Positions 1 through 12,830 are shown, counted from the stretch's first letter. The stretch is DNA of 19,193 bases from Acanthaster planci (GCF_001949145.1 NW_019091401.1:1130675-1149867), one strand, 5' to 3'. Notes: generated by a model not told the origin, from the letters alone. Program-made: numbers and translations.

Positions 1-602
1 TTAAAGTCCTGTGTTTCCATCAAAAAGTGTCGTTGATTGTTGAATTTCTCTTCATGTGCCGTGAAATTTTAGAAACATTTCGTCCTCAGTGCTGCACAAC
101 AAGCTTTGCTAAGCATTTTTGTTCAGTGTTTGGGGAAAAGATTAAGTGTAGGCAACATTGTTCTTTATGTACATATGTAGATATTTTTAACATTACCTTC
201 AAATTTCACCCTTTTTTGGTAGCCATTTTAACCCTTAAATAATATCTCTGGGTATGTAGTGTGCTTCGTGTATCGTAGACAAAAAAAACAAGCGTGCTGG
301 AGATAGTGACCATTGTTCTTGAAAATTTATGTGGTAAAAGTGTAGGTAGCCACCTAAAAATGTAACTGAACAGTGAGATACCTTGTCCAGCTTTTAGTCA
401 GAAGAACAATGCTGTCGTTTGTAGTTTTAATTACTGTACTGATCAATCCCACAGAGTTGTGCACATATGCTCCTAAGTACTATAAATACTGTACAGCTCA
501 TCCAGGGGTTCATTTTGCTAAACAGTGCTTCTGTTTGAAACCTAAGGGATCTTCATTTTTATTGTCCTTTGTACAAGTGTGCAAAATGTACTCTTTCCTC
601 AG
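1..602. other. No recognisable gene; possible intron of an upstream plus-strand gene
   Basis: AT-rich DNA with short open stretches only. None has a convincing start, domain or codon pattern. If the exon called at 603 is real, this stretch would be the intron before it, since the bases just before 603 form a pyrimidine-rich CTCTTTCCTCAG acceptor. Confidence 0.3.
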
Positions 603-785
603 ATCTCTCCCCCTGTGGGAGTGTATGCCAAAAAGATCAAACGTCCATTGATCTTTTTCAAAGTGAATGAAATCCTTCAAAACCGTCCCTTCATAGTGTA
701 CAGTTCGTATTCTCATGAAAAAAGACAAGAAAAATATGGATGTCCCGTTGATGAATGGATCCATTTTCAGTCAAGAGATTGTTGA
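603..785 (+). CDS. Possible terminal coding exon of an unidentified gene (partial, 3' end)
   Basis: I do not recognise the protein. The stretch begins right after a plausible acceptor (TTTCCTCAG) and stays open for 60 codons to a TGA. The translation looks protein-like: it starts ISPPVGVYAKK, has a hydrophobic-basic segment with RPLIFFKVNEIL and RPFIVYSSY, then a charged stretch HEKRQEKYG, and ends VDEWIHFQSRDC. Aromatic residues, alternating charge and few low-complexity runs argue for real coding over chance. The acceptor is in phase 0 for this frame. No start codon belongs to it, so the upstream exons would lie left of the window. An AATAAA pair at 1707-1716 could close a 3' UTR of about 0.9 kb. 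The alternative is a chance opening or a decayed pseudogene exon. The call rests on splice signal and composition only. Confidence 0.4.
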   Translation: MSPPVGVYAKKIKRPLIFFKVNEILQNRPFIVYSSYSHEKRQEKYGCPVDEWIHFQSRDC

Positions 786-1730
786 GGCCTACATGCACAG
801 CACCAAAATTGAACATAAGGAAGCTTTATTGAGCTTTATTTCCAACTCAACTTTGCTGTTGCTGTCAATCTCTGTAAACTGGCCAATTCATGGAGGTGTC
901 TATCTGTTGACACCGTGAAGCAAGACTTGACCATTGTTTCCTGCTGCAGGGGTGAGATTTCTCAGACTCTCTTTTAGGATATTCCTGATTTCTTTTTTTT
1001 TTTTAAATCCTTCTGTTATAATCTTGAAGATCCTGTGATTACACAAATTTATTGATACCATAGATCTGTTACTGCTCTGAGGCTCTTAAGACCTCTGATG
1101 ATTATTTCACGGATATTTCATTTTCCTTCAATGTCATTCCTTCAATTACAGCCAGAAAAATTGGCATTATAAGCCAAGTTTATGTACTCAACACTATTGT
1201 GTTTGAAAGCACACTTTCCCTGTTGTCCTTTAGGACCAATAAGTTTCTGCCTCAAGTAGCAAGTAGGTTATAAATTCCAACCAAGATGCTTGTCAAAGCC
1301 TAAAGACACTGTTTGTTGCCTGGGACTGATAAGGTCATGAAGGGAAATATAAGTATCTATGGGGGGTGGTTGCAAGCACAGATAAGGTTTTGGTTTTGAA
1401 TTTTGTCTTGTTTATGTTCACTTACAAAATTAGGCCATTAAGTTAGTGGTAAGATAATAGGCGATTGTGGGATATATTTGTAACACAGTATTCAATGTTT
1501 TTATCATTTTCACAATCCTGATGGTGCTCTTATAACCCATTCGCTGTCCTGTTTTTGTTTCTTTCAGCATCCCAATTTTTCTTTTAAGTTATTCACCAGT
1601 CCACTGCCTTCTGTTAGTCTACAGGAGTGTGATTTCTAGGGACTGGTCAGGATTTCGAGATTTTTGACTCCAAACTTGTGGATTATAGAGCTACTTTTGC
1701 CCTTTGAATAAATAAAAACAAATAAGTGCC
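786..1730 (+). other. Possible 3' UTR of the exon ending at 785; otherwise no gene
   Basis: AT-rich stretch with a poly-T run near 991-1004 and no sizeable open frame. Overlapping AATAAA hexamers lie near its right end, so it can be read as the 3' UTR of the exon at 603-785 if that exon is real. Confidence 0.25.
1707..1716 (+). promoter_or_regulatory. Candidate polyadenylation signal (two overlapping AATAAA)
   Basis: GAATAAATAAAAAC contains AATAAA twice in overlap. In AT-rich DNA this can occur by chance. It is listed because it lies downstream, in the same orientation, of the possible terminal exon at 603-785. Confidence 0.3.
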
Positions 1731-4281
1731 AGATTCACTGAATCCTAGCCATTTGGTCGAGAACTCATCCAATGTCAGCTGTTAAAGTCATAGTATTGTG
1801 ATAGATATTGCTTACCCCATAATCTCATCCAAAGCAATAACAGAATAAGATAGGCTCTTTAATGTATAAAAGAAATACGAGTGTTCAAATGGACCAAATC
1901 CAATACACATACAATCGAATCACAACATGTACTTTCGGTTTTTGCTTTGTTTTGTTTTTGGTGAACTCAAATTCTCTTGCAAGCTTGTTATATCAGAAAA
2001 GCTTTGTGTAGCCTGCTCCGTTGACGGTCACTTCATGTCGCATACACATGACAAAAATGGGAAGATCCTACACTCAGTTGTAATGGTTGAAGCGGAATGA
2101 GGATGCCATCAAGTGAAAAGTCATTGGCTCCACCAACATGCTGTTTAAAATAATCACAAAATGATGTTACAAGTGCCAAATTATACATATTGCAATCAAA
2201 TAGTTTATTGGTAATGAGAAAGCCTTGTATTCCATATACATGTATTGTTGAATTGTATGTCACTTGTGTATTACAATGGCTTAGATATGGGTCTACCCGG
2301 GGGCTGTCAATTTATTCATAGTCTGATACATTATTATTATATGAAAAATACATGCCCAAAGGAAGAATACCTTCCCTTAAAAAATTAAGGAAATAAAAAG
2401 AAATAAACAGAAGTAAAAGGTGGATGCTTGGTACACCCCGTATAATTTTGAGACCGAAAACCACTACGTATACATGTACTAATGATGTGTACATGTACTA
2501 ATGAAGGGTGTAATCAACATGTTTTCCGGTCCAAAGATCTGGCTGAGGATGATCCTGTGGTCTGCGATCATTTAAGCAGCTCGGTATTCCTTCCTCCCCG
2601 GGATCTGCACCCTTGGCGTATTATGATGAGCATGTGGTCGTGGTTCATACAATCGAACGTCCTTTATGCATGAACACATCAACACCGTGACGCTCCCGTG
2701 CCATATTTTCATTACACGCGCATGTACCTGCTCTGGTATTTTACATTCATTGTGAAAACTTTTTTTTCGTGTGTAGTTCCTCTACCCTGCACTTTGTTTT
2801 GAAGTGTTTCCCTGTGGGGAATTTGTTGGATTGGATTTGTCAAAATGGCGAGGAAACCACGAAAATGCAGTTCATTTTTAGTACTGTACTCGGTCAGTCG
2901 ATTGCTACACTGGTGGATATATTACTGTAATAATTTATTTACAAGGCAGAAAAGCGACAAATACAGTCTTAAAATCGTTTTTACAGATCGAGTTGACTTG
3001 TCCGTGACAGTTGTATTCGTGCCTGGGTCGGGATTGCAAGAGGTCACTTGGCGGCGGTTGAGGTATCGGCCGGGGAGGGGCATTCCCGTGAAGGCAAATA
3101 CATGCATGTACTATCCACTGGCCTATTGAATTTTTATTTTTTGTTTTAAAGCTCCCTTTTTAGGCTATAGTTATTTGACAAAGGACCTATAAGCTCACCA
3201 CTAAACAGACTACATGTATACTGTAATTGAAATCTTTTCCTGTGCAAGCATAATCACTGATGCCACGCGCACGACACACTCGGGTTTCAACAAACTAGTT
3301 CCAGACTGCAAAATTCTCACTTGGCGAGTAGCCAACCCCTTAAAGTGGAATAATAAGTGATGGTGTATATGTACACTTGGTATATTGCCAAACGATTTTC
3401 TCGGTTCAATGTCGCATGTGAGCATGGCGTGGGCCTTATTAAAAATACTCGTCTATCTCAAGCGCTTTTTGTGGTAACAACTTCAGCACACCACAGTGAG
3501 TAAGCTAGTTCATGCGGAACGTCTGGCGCCGGAGAGTAAAATTTACGTTTTTTTCAAGCCTCGATATAAAAAAATTCTTTATTAAAGATTACATCCGTTT
3601 TTATGCTATCCATTGACGACGTTGGCGTGTGGTATGTGGCTGATTGCATTGTGTGCAAATGAGCATATCCTGAACGGCCCGGCCCCGTGAACTTCTTAAC
3701 TCGTGTAAATTGTACGTGCGTACAACAAAGGTACAGATAGAAAGGGAGTGCTCAAGGGCAATCGACTTCCACAAAGTGAACGGGAAGCCATTTGAAATGT
3801 TTCCAAGCGGGGGATTTCTCAAACACTAAGCACCGTTTGCGTGTTGTTTAACACGTAAACATGTTATGTATTTACAAGGCTGGTTCCCAAACAACGAAGG
3901 AATAATTTCAATGAGATGAAAGCCACGCCTTCTTTTCGAAGGGTAGGAATACACCTGCGGTCAAAATGGTAGAGGCCAGTCTGGCTTTGCGCCAATATTT
4001 ATTTATAACTCCTTTAAAGGGGTGTGCATCATTACTTTTACAAGTTTCATTGTTTATAAGCCACCTGTGAAAAGACTGGGATGAATTCATGGATTTAACT
4101 CACAAACCTACCGATCCGAATTGCAAATGATGATGTCACAATTAATCGTTTCAATCTGCTGATGAATATGAGAACAGAAATAATAATTATTTTGATTTAA
4201 TGTCCAGATTACTTTTTAAAATTGTGAATTGATCGATGCTCAGCAGATCATGACACGAAAAACAGCAATGCATAGCCTTCT
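1731..4281. other. About 2.5 kb without a recognisable gene
   Basis: Both strands hold only short open stretches. The longest, on the plus strand at 2845-3129, begins AAAATGGCGAGG, a good initiation context also resembling a YY1 site. Its translation has no recognisable domain, and no clear donor ends it. A 15-bp direct duplication lies at 2471-2504. The words CCTTTAAAGG and ACATGTAC recur here and elsewhere in the window, as expected of old dispersed repeats. Confidence 0.4.
2471..2504. repeat. 15-bp direct repeat (TACATGTACTAATGA x 2)
   Basis: The 15-mer TACATGTACTAATGA occurs at 2471-2485 and again at 2490-2504, separated by TGTG. Each copy holds the palindrome TACATGTA. It is probably slippage in a microsatellite-prone stretch. 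Confidence 0.7.
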
Positions 4282-4664
4282 CTTAATACCAGTGGCGTAA
4301 ATCTGTGTTGGAAATTGTGGGGGATGGGGAAAGGTAGGGGGTCTTTTGCCCAGCCATGGGAATTTGAAAAGTGGGGGAGAGGGCGACACCATATGCACTA
4401 TATAGAGGGCGATATCCATGATGAAGATGTACATCTGTAACGTGTATCAAATTCATGCAGAACCTTACATCAGAATGATATATTTATGGCTTTTTAAAAT
4501 TACTTTCCCCTTTTAGTGATACAGCAAACATTTTAGTCGTTGGGAAATCTTGATAATTCTTCACAATTTGCTTTAATGTTTTTCTCCTGAAAAAAGTGTG
4601 GGGATGATTCATTAGCCCATCCCCCAAAGTGTGAGTGTGGGGGATATACACCCGTGCTTAACAG
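4282..4664. mobile_element. hAT-like non-autonomous element (MITE) with degenerate 8-bp target duplication
   Basis: The element spans 4290-4656 (367 bp). Its left end reads CAGTGGCGTAAATC and its right end GATATACACCCGTG; the reverse complement of the left end, GATTTACGCCACTG, matches the right end at 10 of 14 positions. The flanks are CTTAATAC (4282-4289) and CTTAACAG (4657-4664), which match at 6 of 8, as expected for an old 8-bp target-site duplication. Ends starting CAG with 8-bp duplications are typical of hAT transposons. Inside, GTGGGGGATGGGG near the left is mirrored by CCCATCCCCCAAA near the right. There is no transposase frame, so it would have been moved by a related full-length element. 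Mismatches in ends and flanks indicate age. Confidence 0.5.
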
Positions 4665-5430
4665 GTTTTCCTTTTTTCTTAGTAAATTTCCCTGCGTGCT
4701 CTATGGAAAAAAAAAGTGTATCATAACTGGCATTAATTTTTCTTGAGATTTATCGCAGGTTGCCATGAGTGGCAGTTGAGCCGCAGACCCGCAATACAGT
4801 ACTTCAACCATGGAACCACCATCATTGTACATCGGGTGGGAGACAGTCATGTGGAGTTCTTGTTTGTGTATACTGTGTGGGGCGTTCCATTTGGGAATAG
4901 GTATGCATGCATTCACATCGAGTAGGTTACTTTGTGTTTCATGGGGACAAATTCCAGATAATGTTGTGTCGTTTGCAAAAGGTGAATCGATGGGATTATT
5001 ATTTTGTCTGAGGGGTATCTCTGACGCCGACTTGTATTAACCAATTTCCTGAAGTACCAAAGCTTTGACCGCAACAGTGATGACTCTTTCTCACGCAGCA
5101 CGCTGCAGCTACATGTGTAGGCGTATTTCCCTTGAGGCTCCTAAAGTTATGTTTAACTGAAAATTTTTCGTAAGTCATTGCATTTTGTAGAACCCACCAG
5201 TTTCATTATTGTAGAAACGACAGAACCATTTAATTTGTTATAATGTTGCTCAATCAGTACACCAACTGCTTACAACAAATCCAGAGAAAGGATTAATTTT
5301 GAGAACCTTGTTTATCTATTGTTGATAGCATAGCCCCTTTAACCAGGTCAGATTTCCCTTCATGAGTGCAAGGGTAATAGTCATCGGAGAGAAACCGCAT
5401 TCCATGGACATGTACATGTACATGTAAAAC
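4665..5430. other. No recognisable gene
   Basis: Mixed-composition DNA with overlapping short open stretches on both strands around 4740-5100, none with a domain or a good splice context. A run of ATGTACATGTACATGTA lies near 5409-5426. If the minus-strand exon at 5431-5565 is real, this is where its downstream intron would begin. Confidence 0.35.
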
Positions 5431-5565
5431 CTAGACGCATACAGGTTCATAGTGCGAGCGCACGCAATCATTTCCTGGAAAATTTGCAGTTGGCGAAGCG
5501 GCATTTGCGAAAAGTGTTGCAAAATTAAATATCAGCAGTGTTGAAACTGTAAGAAAATTGTTCAT
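5431..5565 (-). CDS. Possible first coding exon: signal peptide plus start of a Kazal-like motif
   Basis: Reading leftward from the ATG at 5565, the frame encodes 44 residues before a TAG at 5433-5431. Residues 1 to about 22 (MNNFLTVSTLLIFNFATLFA) form a typical secretion signal with a hydrophobic core; cleavage is likely near ANA-AS. The mature start reads NDCVRSHYEPVCV. The pattern C-x4-Y-x-P-V-C resembles the opening of Kazal serine-protease-inhibitor domains, which usually read C-x3-Y-x-P-V-C-G. The rest of a Kazal domain (DGxTYxNxC) is absent. Either the exon ends inside the motif, for example at CCT|GTATGC just before VC, with the next exon further left, or this is a broken copy. I found no convincing continuation. 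It could also be a chance opening. Confidence 0.3.
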   Translation of the reverse strand: MNNFLTVSTLLIFNFATLFANAASPTANFPGNDCVRSHYEPVCV

Positions 5566-8500
5566 TTTTTCAGGTGATGTACTCCCATAGCAATATAATC
5601 TGGATATGGCACGATATAATTGTACCTCCGAACTCAGTACACCCCCCCCCCCAAAAAAAACAAAATCAAAAATGCAATGCTCCAATTGATATTCACTGGC
5701 TGAAGACTTTTCAGAAGTTGTCCATTTTTGGCAAACATGGCCTACCTTGTAAACAGGTAGGCTGGGCTCGTATGCGCTGCATACTATATATCGCTTTAGA
5801 AACGCCATATCCTATTCAAAATATCTTCCGGCTCAACTTGGAACTCAGCTTGGGTTTTTCCTTTGTGAAGAGGAAGATGATATCGAATTCAGATACGGAA
5901 AAGTGTTCCAGGGCTTTCCCAAATCCAATAAAGCCAACAACGCCGGATGGTGTTGGAGCTTCGCGATTCGCTGTACACCGGATGTTACCTAAAATAGTTC
6001 AATAAACCTTTGACAGTCTCATTGCATCACATATGGCAATGCGGGATTGGGCGACACTCAAGCCATGAATTGAAAAGGACAAACCATTAAGTAACATATT
6101 TATTCAAAAGAATTCTTTAGTACCTAATTTATTAAGTCACATATGCAAGCCTTTTCTACAACTTACAAGAAATAATTTTACGTATAAGAAAACAGTCAAA
6201 AGGCTTTGAAGAAGTCATTGTTGACAGTAAAATAAACGAGATGCGTCAGGCTTTGTGATGAATGAGCTTCAGTTCTTTATTCTGATTAGCCATGGTTCAA
6301 TACAGACACTCGCGCCCTAGGAATTCCCCAAATTTTCCTTTTTGTGGTGTGAGCTTCTTTTGTGTGTGTGCGCAAATATATTCCAAATCTTTAATGTTAT
6401 ACCAGGGAGGCATTGTCACCCATCCTCATCATTTATTGCAAAAATGTACTTGCTTGTAAAGCGGAATCGTCACAACAGTCTCACGTACGTATCAAATTAT
6501 ACGTGTATTAGTGTGGAATTTCCTTATAGTCGTCTGTAGTTAGTTTTGATTTGCTCCGACTTGGCGAAACATTGTTCTTTTTTTTTATGTTGCCGACCCT
6601 GCCTGGAATTTTGTAACAGATAAAACATAGTTAAAACTGGTAATCGTAAACATTTCTGCGTACAGCAGGTAGCCCCCTTAGAGACCGACTTCCCCTATAC
6701 CACTCAAGATAAAAAAGAGAACAGTAGAATATGTTTTTTAAAAAGAGCGATTTTCCACGAGGCCGTACAGAAAAAGGGTAAAGTTAATCTCTATGCAATA
6801 TGTTGTATAGCTTACTTCATTTTATCGTTTATCGTGTTTATTTAGCATGCTCGCTTTTCATTGTGCGTCTCTTTAAAAAAAATTTCCAATTCCGTCTCTT
6901 AAACGAATCACTTAACCAAGAAATCATACCTATGTTCTTGGCTCGGGTAAAACAACGAAAAATTGACAAGTCGGAAATTCGACATTTACTGAGTTCGTTA
7001 CCCTTCTAATCGGCATAATGCCCATTGTTCGACCCAGCAGCTGAAATGCGATATCATTCGAACTTTGACACGCATCACGAACAAAAATGAGTACGTCAAG
7101 AATGTCCGGATTAGTAATAACCGCACCTCGGTAACTCTATTAACGTTGGGTTTCATCTTCAGTTTTATTATGTACATCATACACCTATTATATAAACCTA
7201 CTGCAACTCTCTATATCCAAGAGAAAAGTTACACTATACTTTTTGAAGCTTGTACCATTTACACAGCATTATGGAAGTTCGAAATTCTTATATAAAATAA
7301 CTGTATTTAAGACCGCTCACGTACCGGCAGATATTCTCTCTGCCTGAGATAACTGTTGTTTTCTGATACCCTTGGTTCAGGTAACGAACGTTGATTGGTT
7401 GCTTGTGTGCCAAACAACAAAGGGTAACACGAAGCAAGTGCAGAAATTACTCCTTGTTCAAAAGTCATTATGCAAAATAGGCGCAGTTGTTTCAATCAAA
7501 TAAGTCCACAGCTATGCAAACTATGTTATATTTCCAACTCAGAACAAATTATAAATTGTCCAAACATGGTTAAATTCAAAAGATTTTCCAAATCTAAGGT
7601 CGAATAATGGGATGACAAACTCGTGTAGTACGGTTTCAACAAAGGTTGAGGATAAATCCCTCTCACCACGTACCAAATGAATTTTTCAAATACATGTTTA
7701 ATATAACTAGCGTGAGCTGTGAAATGAAACTCTCCCAGTGACGACGAGGAGGAAATGTGCATAGTCACAACGTGTACTGCCTAATCGAGAACTCTTACTC
7801 TGACCAAAACCTCTCTCAGAATTTGAACGTACAACTATCACGGCCTTAAATATTATGTGAATTCCCTTAATTTATCAAATAACGGAATATTCACTATCAG
7901 CTCACATTATTACGCACGTTCATAAACATGTCCACCATGAATCATTATGAGCTTGGTATTTACAAAATTGATCAATCATCTACAAAAATCCACTGATTAT
8001 GCGGCAGCAGAGGTAGCTTGTGTAAGACCATTTTTGTAATATCATACAAATAAGTTTATTGACTCTTTCCAGAGATAACAATGCCCCTGCCCACAAGAAG
8101 TTTATTGAGCAAACAGGCACAGGCCATCAGGCCTGCCGATACATCATTTTCTGCTCTAGGTGTGAAATGGTCACGCATTCAAACATGTGCCCCTGATAGC
8201 ATCACAGATGGGTGGTTCACAACCGCACGTTACGTAACAGTCCAGATTTGAATGTAGGGAAAAATACTACCAAGGTCATATCCAAATAGTAAGGCTAATT
8301 TACACGGATATTCAGGTACACGTGTTTTAATTCCTCCGTGGTATAGGGTTTTCATAAATCCCTGATGAAAAAAAAGGGCACTCGTTGTTTACATATATGC
8401 AGTCATGCACATGTATACGCTGCATGTAGTTTCAGAAGGGCAGTGAGCCTGTGACTCAGCCCATACATTATCATATTGCTCATTCACGACAGAAGTTCTA

Positions 8501-9799
8501 AATACAATAATTCTGCCAACGCGTCTCAGTTTGCACGTACCAACCAGACATCCTTGTCTACATCACTAGGAATAGTACAGGCATAGGGTATCAATTTAGG
8601 TATGGCATTCGAACACTTTCCAAACACTTCAAAGTCAAGAGAAGTACCATTATGGTTCATTTTGTTCATTCATTTATCCAGGCTACCATCATGCAATACC
8701 AGCTCAATTCCTACCAGAGAACTGTTTCTGGCCAACTATTAATATGAAATAAAGGTAATCTTTCGTAAAATCTGTGTGACTTTGGCCCCTTTAAAGGAAA
8801 AAATACAGTGTATGTAATTCAAGAGGACAAGAGTTCTCTCCCAATTCACAGCTACAAACAGCGGATTATAATATTGATAGCCATTTTCCATGAACATGTT
8901 TCGATTAGCAACGAAAGGAGTGATCAACTTAGTAGCCTCCAATACTAATTACGGGAAAACACACACACTTGCTAAATTGCACAAAGTAACAATACCATAC
9001 TTTCATCTCTGTGTTCTTGATATTCCCTCCGATTGATTCAAACTTTTCACTTTCCTATAAGTGTAGATGAATCTTAATTAGAAGGCAGATGAAAAAAATC
9101 GATGATGTGTGCGAGTTGCAGAAGTTTTGCAGCAATAACCAAATAAAAATGGCAATGGGGCATTTAAAAAGTTGCCTTTTAATTCATTCAGGGGCAATGA
9201 ACCAATTTGAAGAATCTGAAACAGTTTCCATGTATTGTGGGGAAAAATACAGCAGGTACATTAGTTATAAATGAACACATGTTCATATGGTGTGAAAAAT
9301 ATTTAAACTGTCTTTTTTATACTACTCATTGTACTGTAAAATTATTTTCCTATTTGTAACGCTAGCAAAATCTGCCTGCTGGGCCATCTGTGTTCTTATT
9401 CCTCCATGGTTAGACTGTCTTATTTTGCCCTATCTGTAGACTTAACTCAATTTCACTTGACCTTAAGGATAAAGGATTAGTTGATTGATGTTCTTATCTC
9501 ATCATACAGGCAACACTGATCTACCAATGTCCCAGACAATGCTGAAACTGACATAAATGCAGGACAGCAAAACTTAAACATAACAGCAAAAAATCTGCAA
9601 TTACAAGATTTGTTGAAGAAAGCAAACAAATGTACTGGGCATCAAGTTTTGTGAATGCACAGAAAACTAACAGTAAGTTATTTACGTTATGCGCAAGTCG
9701 ACAGCATGATTTTAAAGGAAGAATGTTAGTCCCATGAATGTGGTTTAGATAACAAAACTATCGATTCTACACTGTAGCCGTTTCACAGTGCACAGTGTC
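5566..9799. other. About 4.2 kb of AT-rich DNA without a recognisable gene
   Basis: No open frame here has a domain, signal peptide or paired splice sites that I can defend. A C-run followed by an A-run lies at about 5640-5661. The imperfect palindrome CAGGCCATCAGGCCTG sits at 8120-8135. The word CCCCTTTAAAGG near 8787 recurs elsewhere in the window. It reads as ordinary intergenic or intronic DNA. Confidence 0.45.
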
Positions 9800-9862
9800 A
9801 TTCCAATAATACAATAAAGGATTCCAATAATACAATAAAGGATTCCAATAATACAATAAAGG
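9800..9862. repeat. Three exact tandem copies of a 21-bp unit
   Basis: The unit ATTCCAATAATACAATAAAGG occurs at 9800-9820, 9821-9841 and 9842-9862 with no mismatch. Identity of all three copies points to recent expansion. Each unit carries an AATAAA hexamer, so the array contains three spaced polyadenylation-like words on the plus strand, but no upstream coding exon is apparent. Confidence 0.9.
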
Positions 9863-11325
9863 TCAGGCACTATATAAATGCCCAACACACAGAAGAAATT
9901 CTTTGCCTGTAAAGAACTTATTGTTAAATGAGGAACTTGTTTACATTATAAGTATTCTGACTGCTCCTACACTGTATTATGAATGAAAAATTATTCCACC
10001 TTGTAGAGTAGTAGGCAAAAATTTGCTCAGTCCAGTAAATGCATGTGAACATAAATGTACCTAGATGTAGTAATAAACACAATTCCAAGCACGAATGGCT
10101 GTTGGCCTCCACATTCTCTGGAAATTAAATGTCCGCTCTCTTGTTATTGCTCAGTAACCCCACACTATATACTGAGAATTAGTCATGGAAACACAAATGT
10201 GGTTGCTGAAAGGGCAACCTTAAAGGGGCACTCAGTTTGGCTTCAGAGGACGCCCAGTAGGACCATGCACATAGGATATGAAATAAATAGGCAATTAGAT
10301 GTTGTTGCAGTTGTATGAAATTGCGGGGAAAAACAATGAGGTAATGTTTTCCTAGAACAGCACACAGTGACACACATACCACTCAATTGATAAGTTTAAA
10401 TTGTATAAACATAATGAGATGCACTTGCCAGAGTACACAAATCACTAATATCTTGTACTTATCCATTGTGGAGCCTTACTAAAGTTTGCATTTGGGTACA
10501 AGTAGGTATGTCTAGAGACTTCATAAAATCAACTGTGATTCTATGGGCGTACACCACAAGGTAATGTCCATGAATAAAAGTCCCCAATTCTGTTAGTTTG
10601 CTATTACAAGAACCTGGGGCACCAGCTGTGCATTCAGTCCATTTCATTTGTTCCTCTTCACAAAAACAATCTTGTGAAATGGTACCCTCCATTTTTCACA
10701 TTTGAGTACTGTAAGAATAGTTACATGCTGAGACTGAATGTTTTCATTTTAAATTCAACCTGCACAGCTATCTTGGGCAAAATCAGGTCTAGCAGACATG
10801 TTCCACAAACAATTTAAGCATAGTCTGTAGACACTTAGCTGTAGCCAAGAGTTGGGGACAAAATGTAGGCGCTCGACTACTGTTGCTAGGTAAGTAGTTT
10901 TCTTCTGACTTGGTTTTTTTGCTTTTAGTATATTACCAAACTCACAAAAATTATACAAGTACAAAATGTTAACAAAAAACTGATACAAAAATTTGTTTTT
11001 TAACATAATGAAGCTCGAGGAACAATTATGTAAATTAACCCATTCTTCAATGGTTCAATGTAATACCTTTACATTTAGTTCAATAATTTACACACAAAAA
11101 GACAAAAGCAATTCTTTTCTCAAAAACAGCAGCACTGTGAGCATGCCATTTGCTGTTGTTGCCATTTATAACTGCAAGGTCTACATGCATTTCACATGCC
11201 AAAACAAGTGGGGAAAAGAATGCAGAATCCTGAGATCTTCAATTCTATTATGACCATTACTTTTTACAGTTTGTGATGGCAAATTGGAACTGCAAAAAAT
11301 TTCACATTTGAAAATGATCTTAACT
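9863..11325. other. No recognisable gene; region downstream of UBALD
   Basis: AT-rich DNA with scattered short open stretches of no recognisable content. The word TTAAAGGGGCACTCAG near 10220 looks like part of an old dispersed repeat. The right end lies just past the candidate UBALD polyadenylation signal. Confidence 0.4.
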
Positions 11326-11331
11326 TTTATT
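11326..11331 (-). promoter_or_regulatory. Candidate UBALD polyadenylation signal (AATAAA)
   Basis: On the minus strand the sequence reads GGTAAATAAAAG, a canonical hexamer about 450 bases past the UBALD stop codon and about 120 past the TAA that ends the in-frame extension at 11450. Cleavage would fall near 11300-11315. Confidence 0.5.
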
Positions 11332-11449
11332 TACCGACTCGCTGCTTGATCAACAGAGTGACATCTGGATAGTGCATTCTTCCCCCCTCCCCCCCAAAAA
11401 AGGGTGAGCAGAGTTACAAATTATAAACTGTTTAGGGTGCCACAAAAAT

Positions 11450-11782
11450 TTAACATGAAAAAAATACATGACAAAAAACAAATCTGACACTTGGCAGATA
11501 CTGTAGGCTTTCCTCTGCTGGTACATCATACACACATGACCATCCGCTGGCTCTTTCCTCTTCAAAGTTTAGAAATCCAATGGCACCAGTCCACTGGCGT
11601 AACTGCAGCTGCACACTTTCTGGTAAATTTCCAAGTTCCACGCGAAAGCACTCTCTCCCGAGTCCTTCACTATCATTGTCGTCCTCATTGGAAAAATATC
11701 CTTCAAACTGGGACAATCCGAGCTGCTCCCCCGCTGACCAACCCCCTCCCCCCCACGGAAAAACCTCCAGTTTTGGCCAGTC
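11450..11782 (-). other. 110-codon open extension in frame with, and immediately after, the UBALD stop codon
   Basis: Right after the UBALD TGA (11785-11783) the same frame stays open for 110 codons to a TAA at 11452-11450. The translation begins DWPKLEVFPWGGGGWSAGEQ, then has an acidic patch SNEDDNDSEG and a protein-like stretch with FRVELGNLPESVQLQLRQW, before fading into a phenylalanine-rich tail coded by poly-T. It could be 3' UTR open by chance, a stop-codon readthrough product, or an alternative C-terminus. In the last case the stop would be removed by splicing: a phase-0 GAG|GTGGAA donor in exon 3 and a phase-0 TCCCAG|TTTGAA acceptor exist, but the acceptor lacks a pyrimidine tract and the intron would be only about 90 bases. 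A neighbouring frame is also long, so the stretch is generally poor in stops, which weakens the coding case. I recognise no domain. Confidence 0.35.

Positions 11783-12830
<1,048 letters not shown>

Noticed and set aside
373-651. 92-codon plus-strand frame with a hydrophobic start (MLSFVVLITVLI) and several cysteines
   Set aside because: It could mimic a small secreted protein, but it overlaps the better-supported frame at 603-785 and loses protein character after about 50 codons.
2845-3129. 94-codon plus-strand frame starting AAAATGGCGAGG
   Set aside because: The start context and a nearby ATTGG are attractive, but the translation shows no domain, no good donor closes it and no partner exon was seen.
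6940-7400. GTTCGTTACC and GGTAACGAAC as possible ends of an element
   Set aside because: Only ten bases match, pairing does not extend on either side and no target duplication was found.
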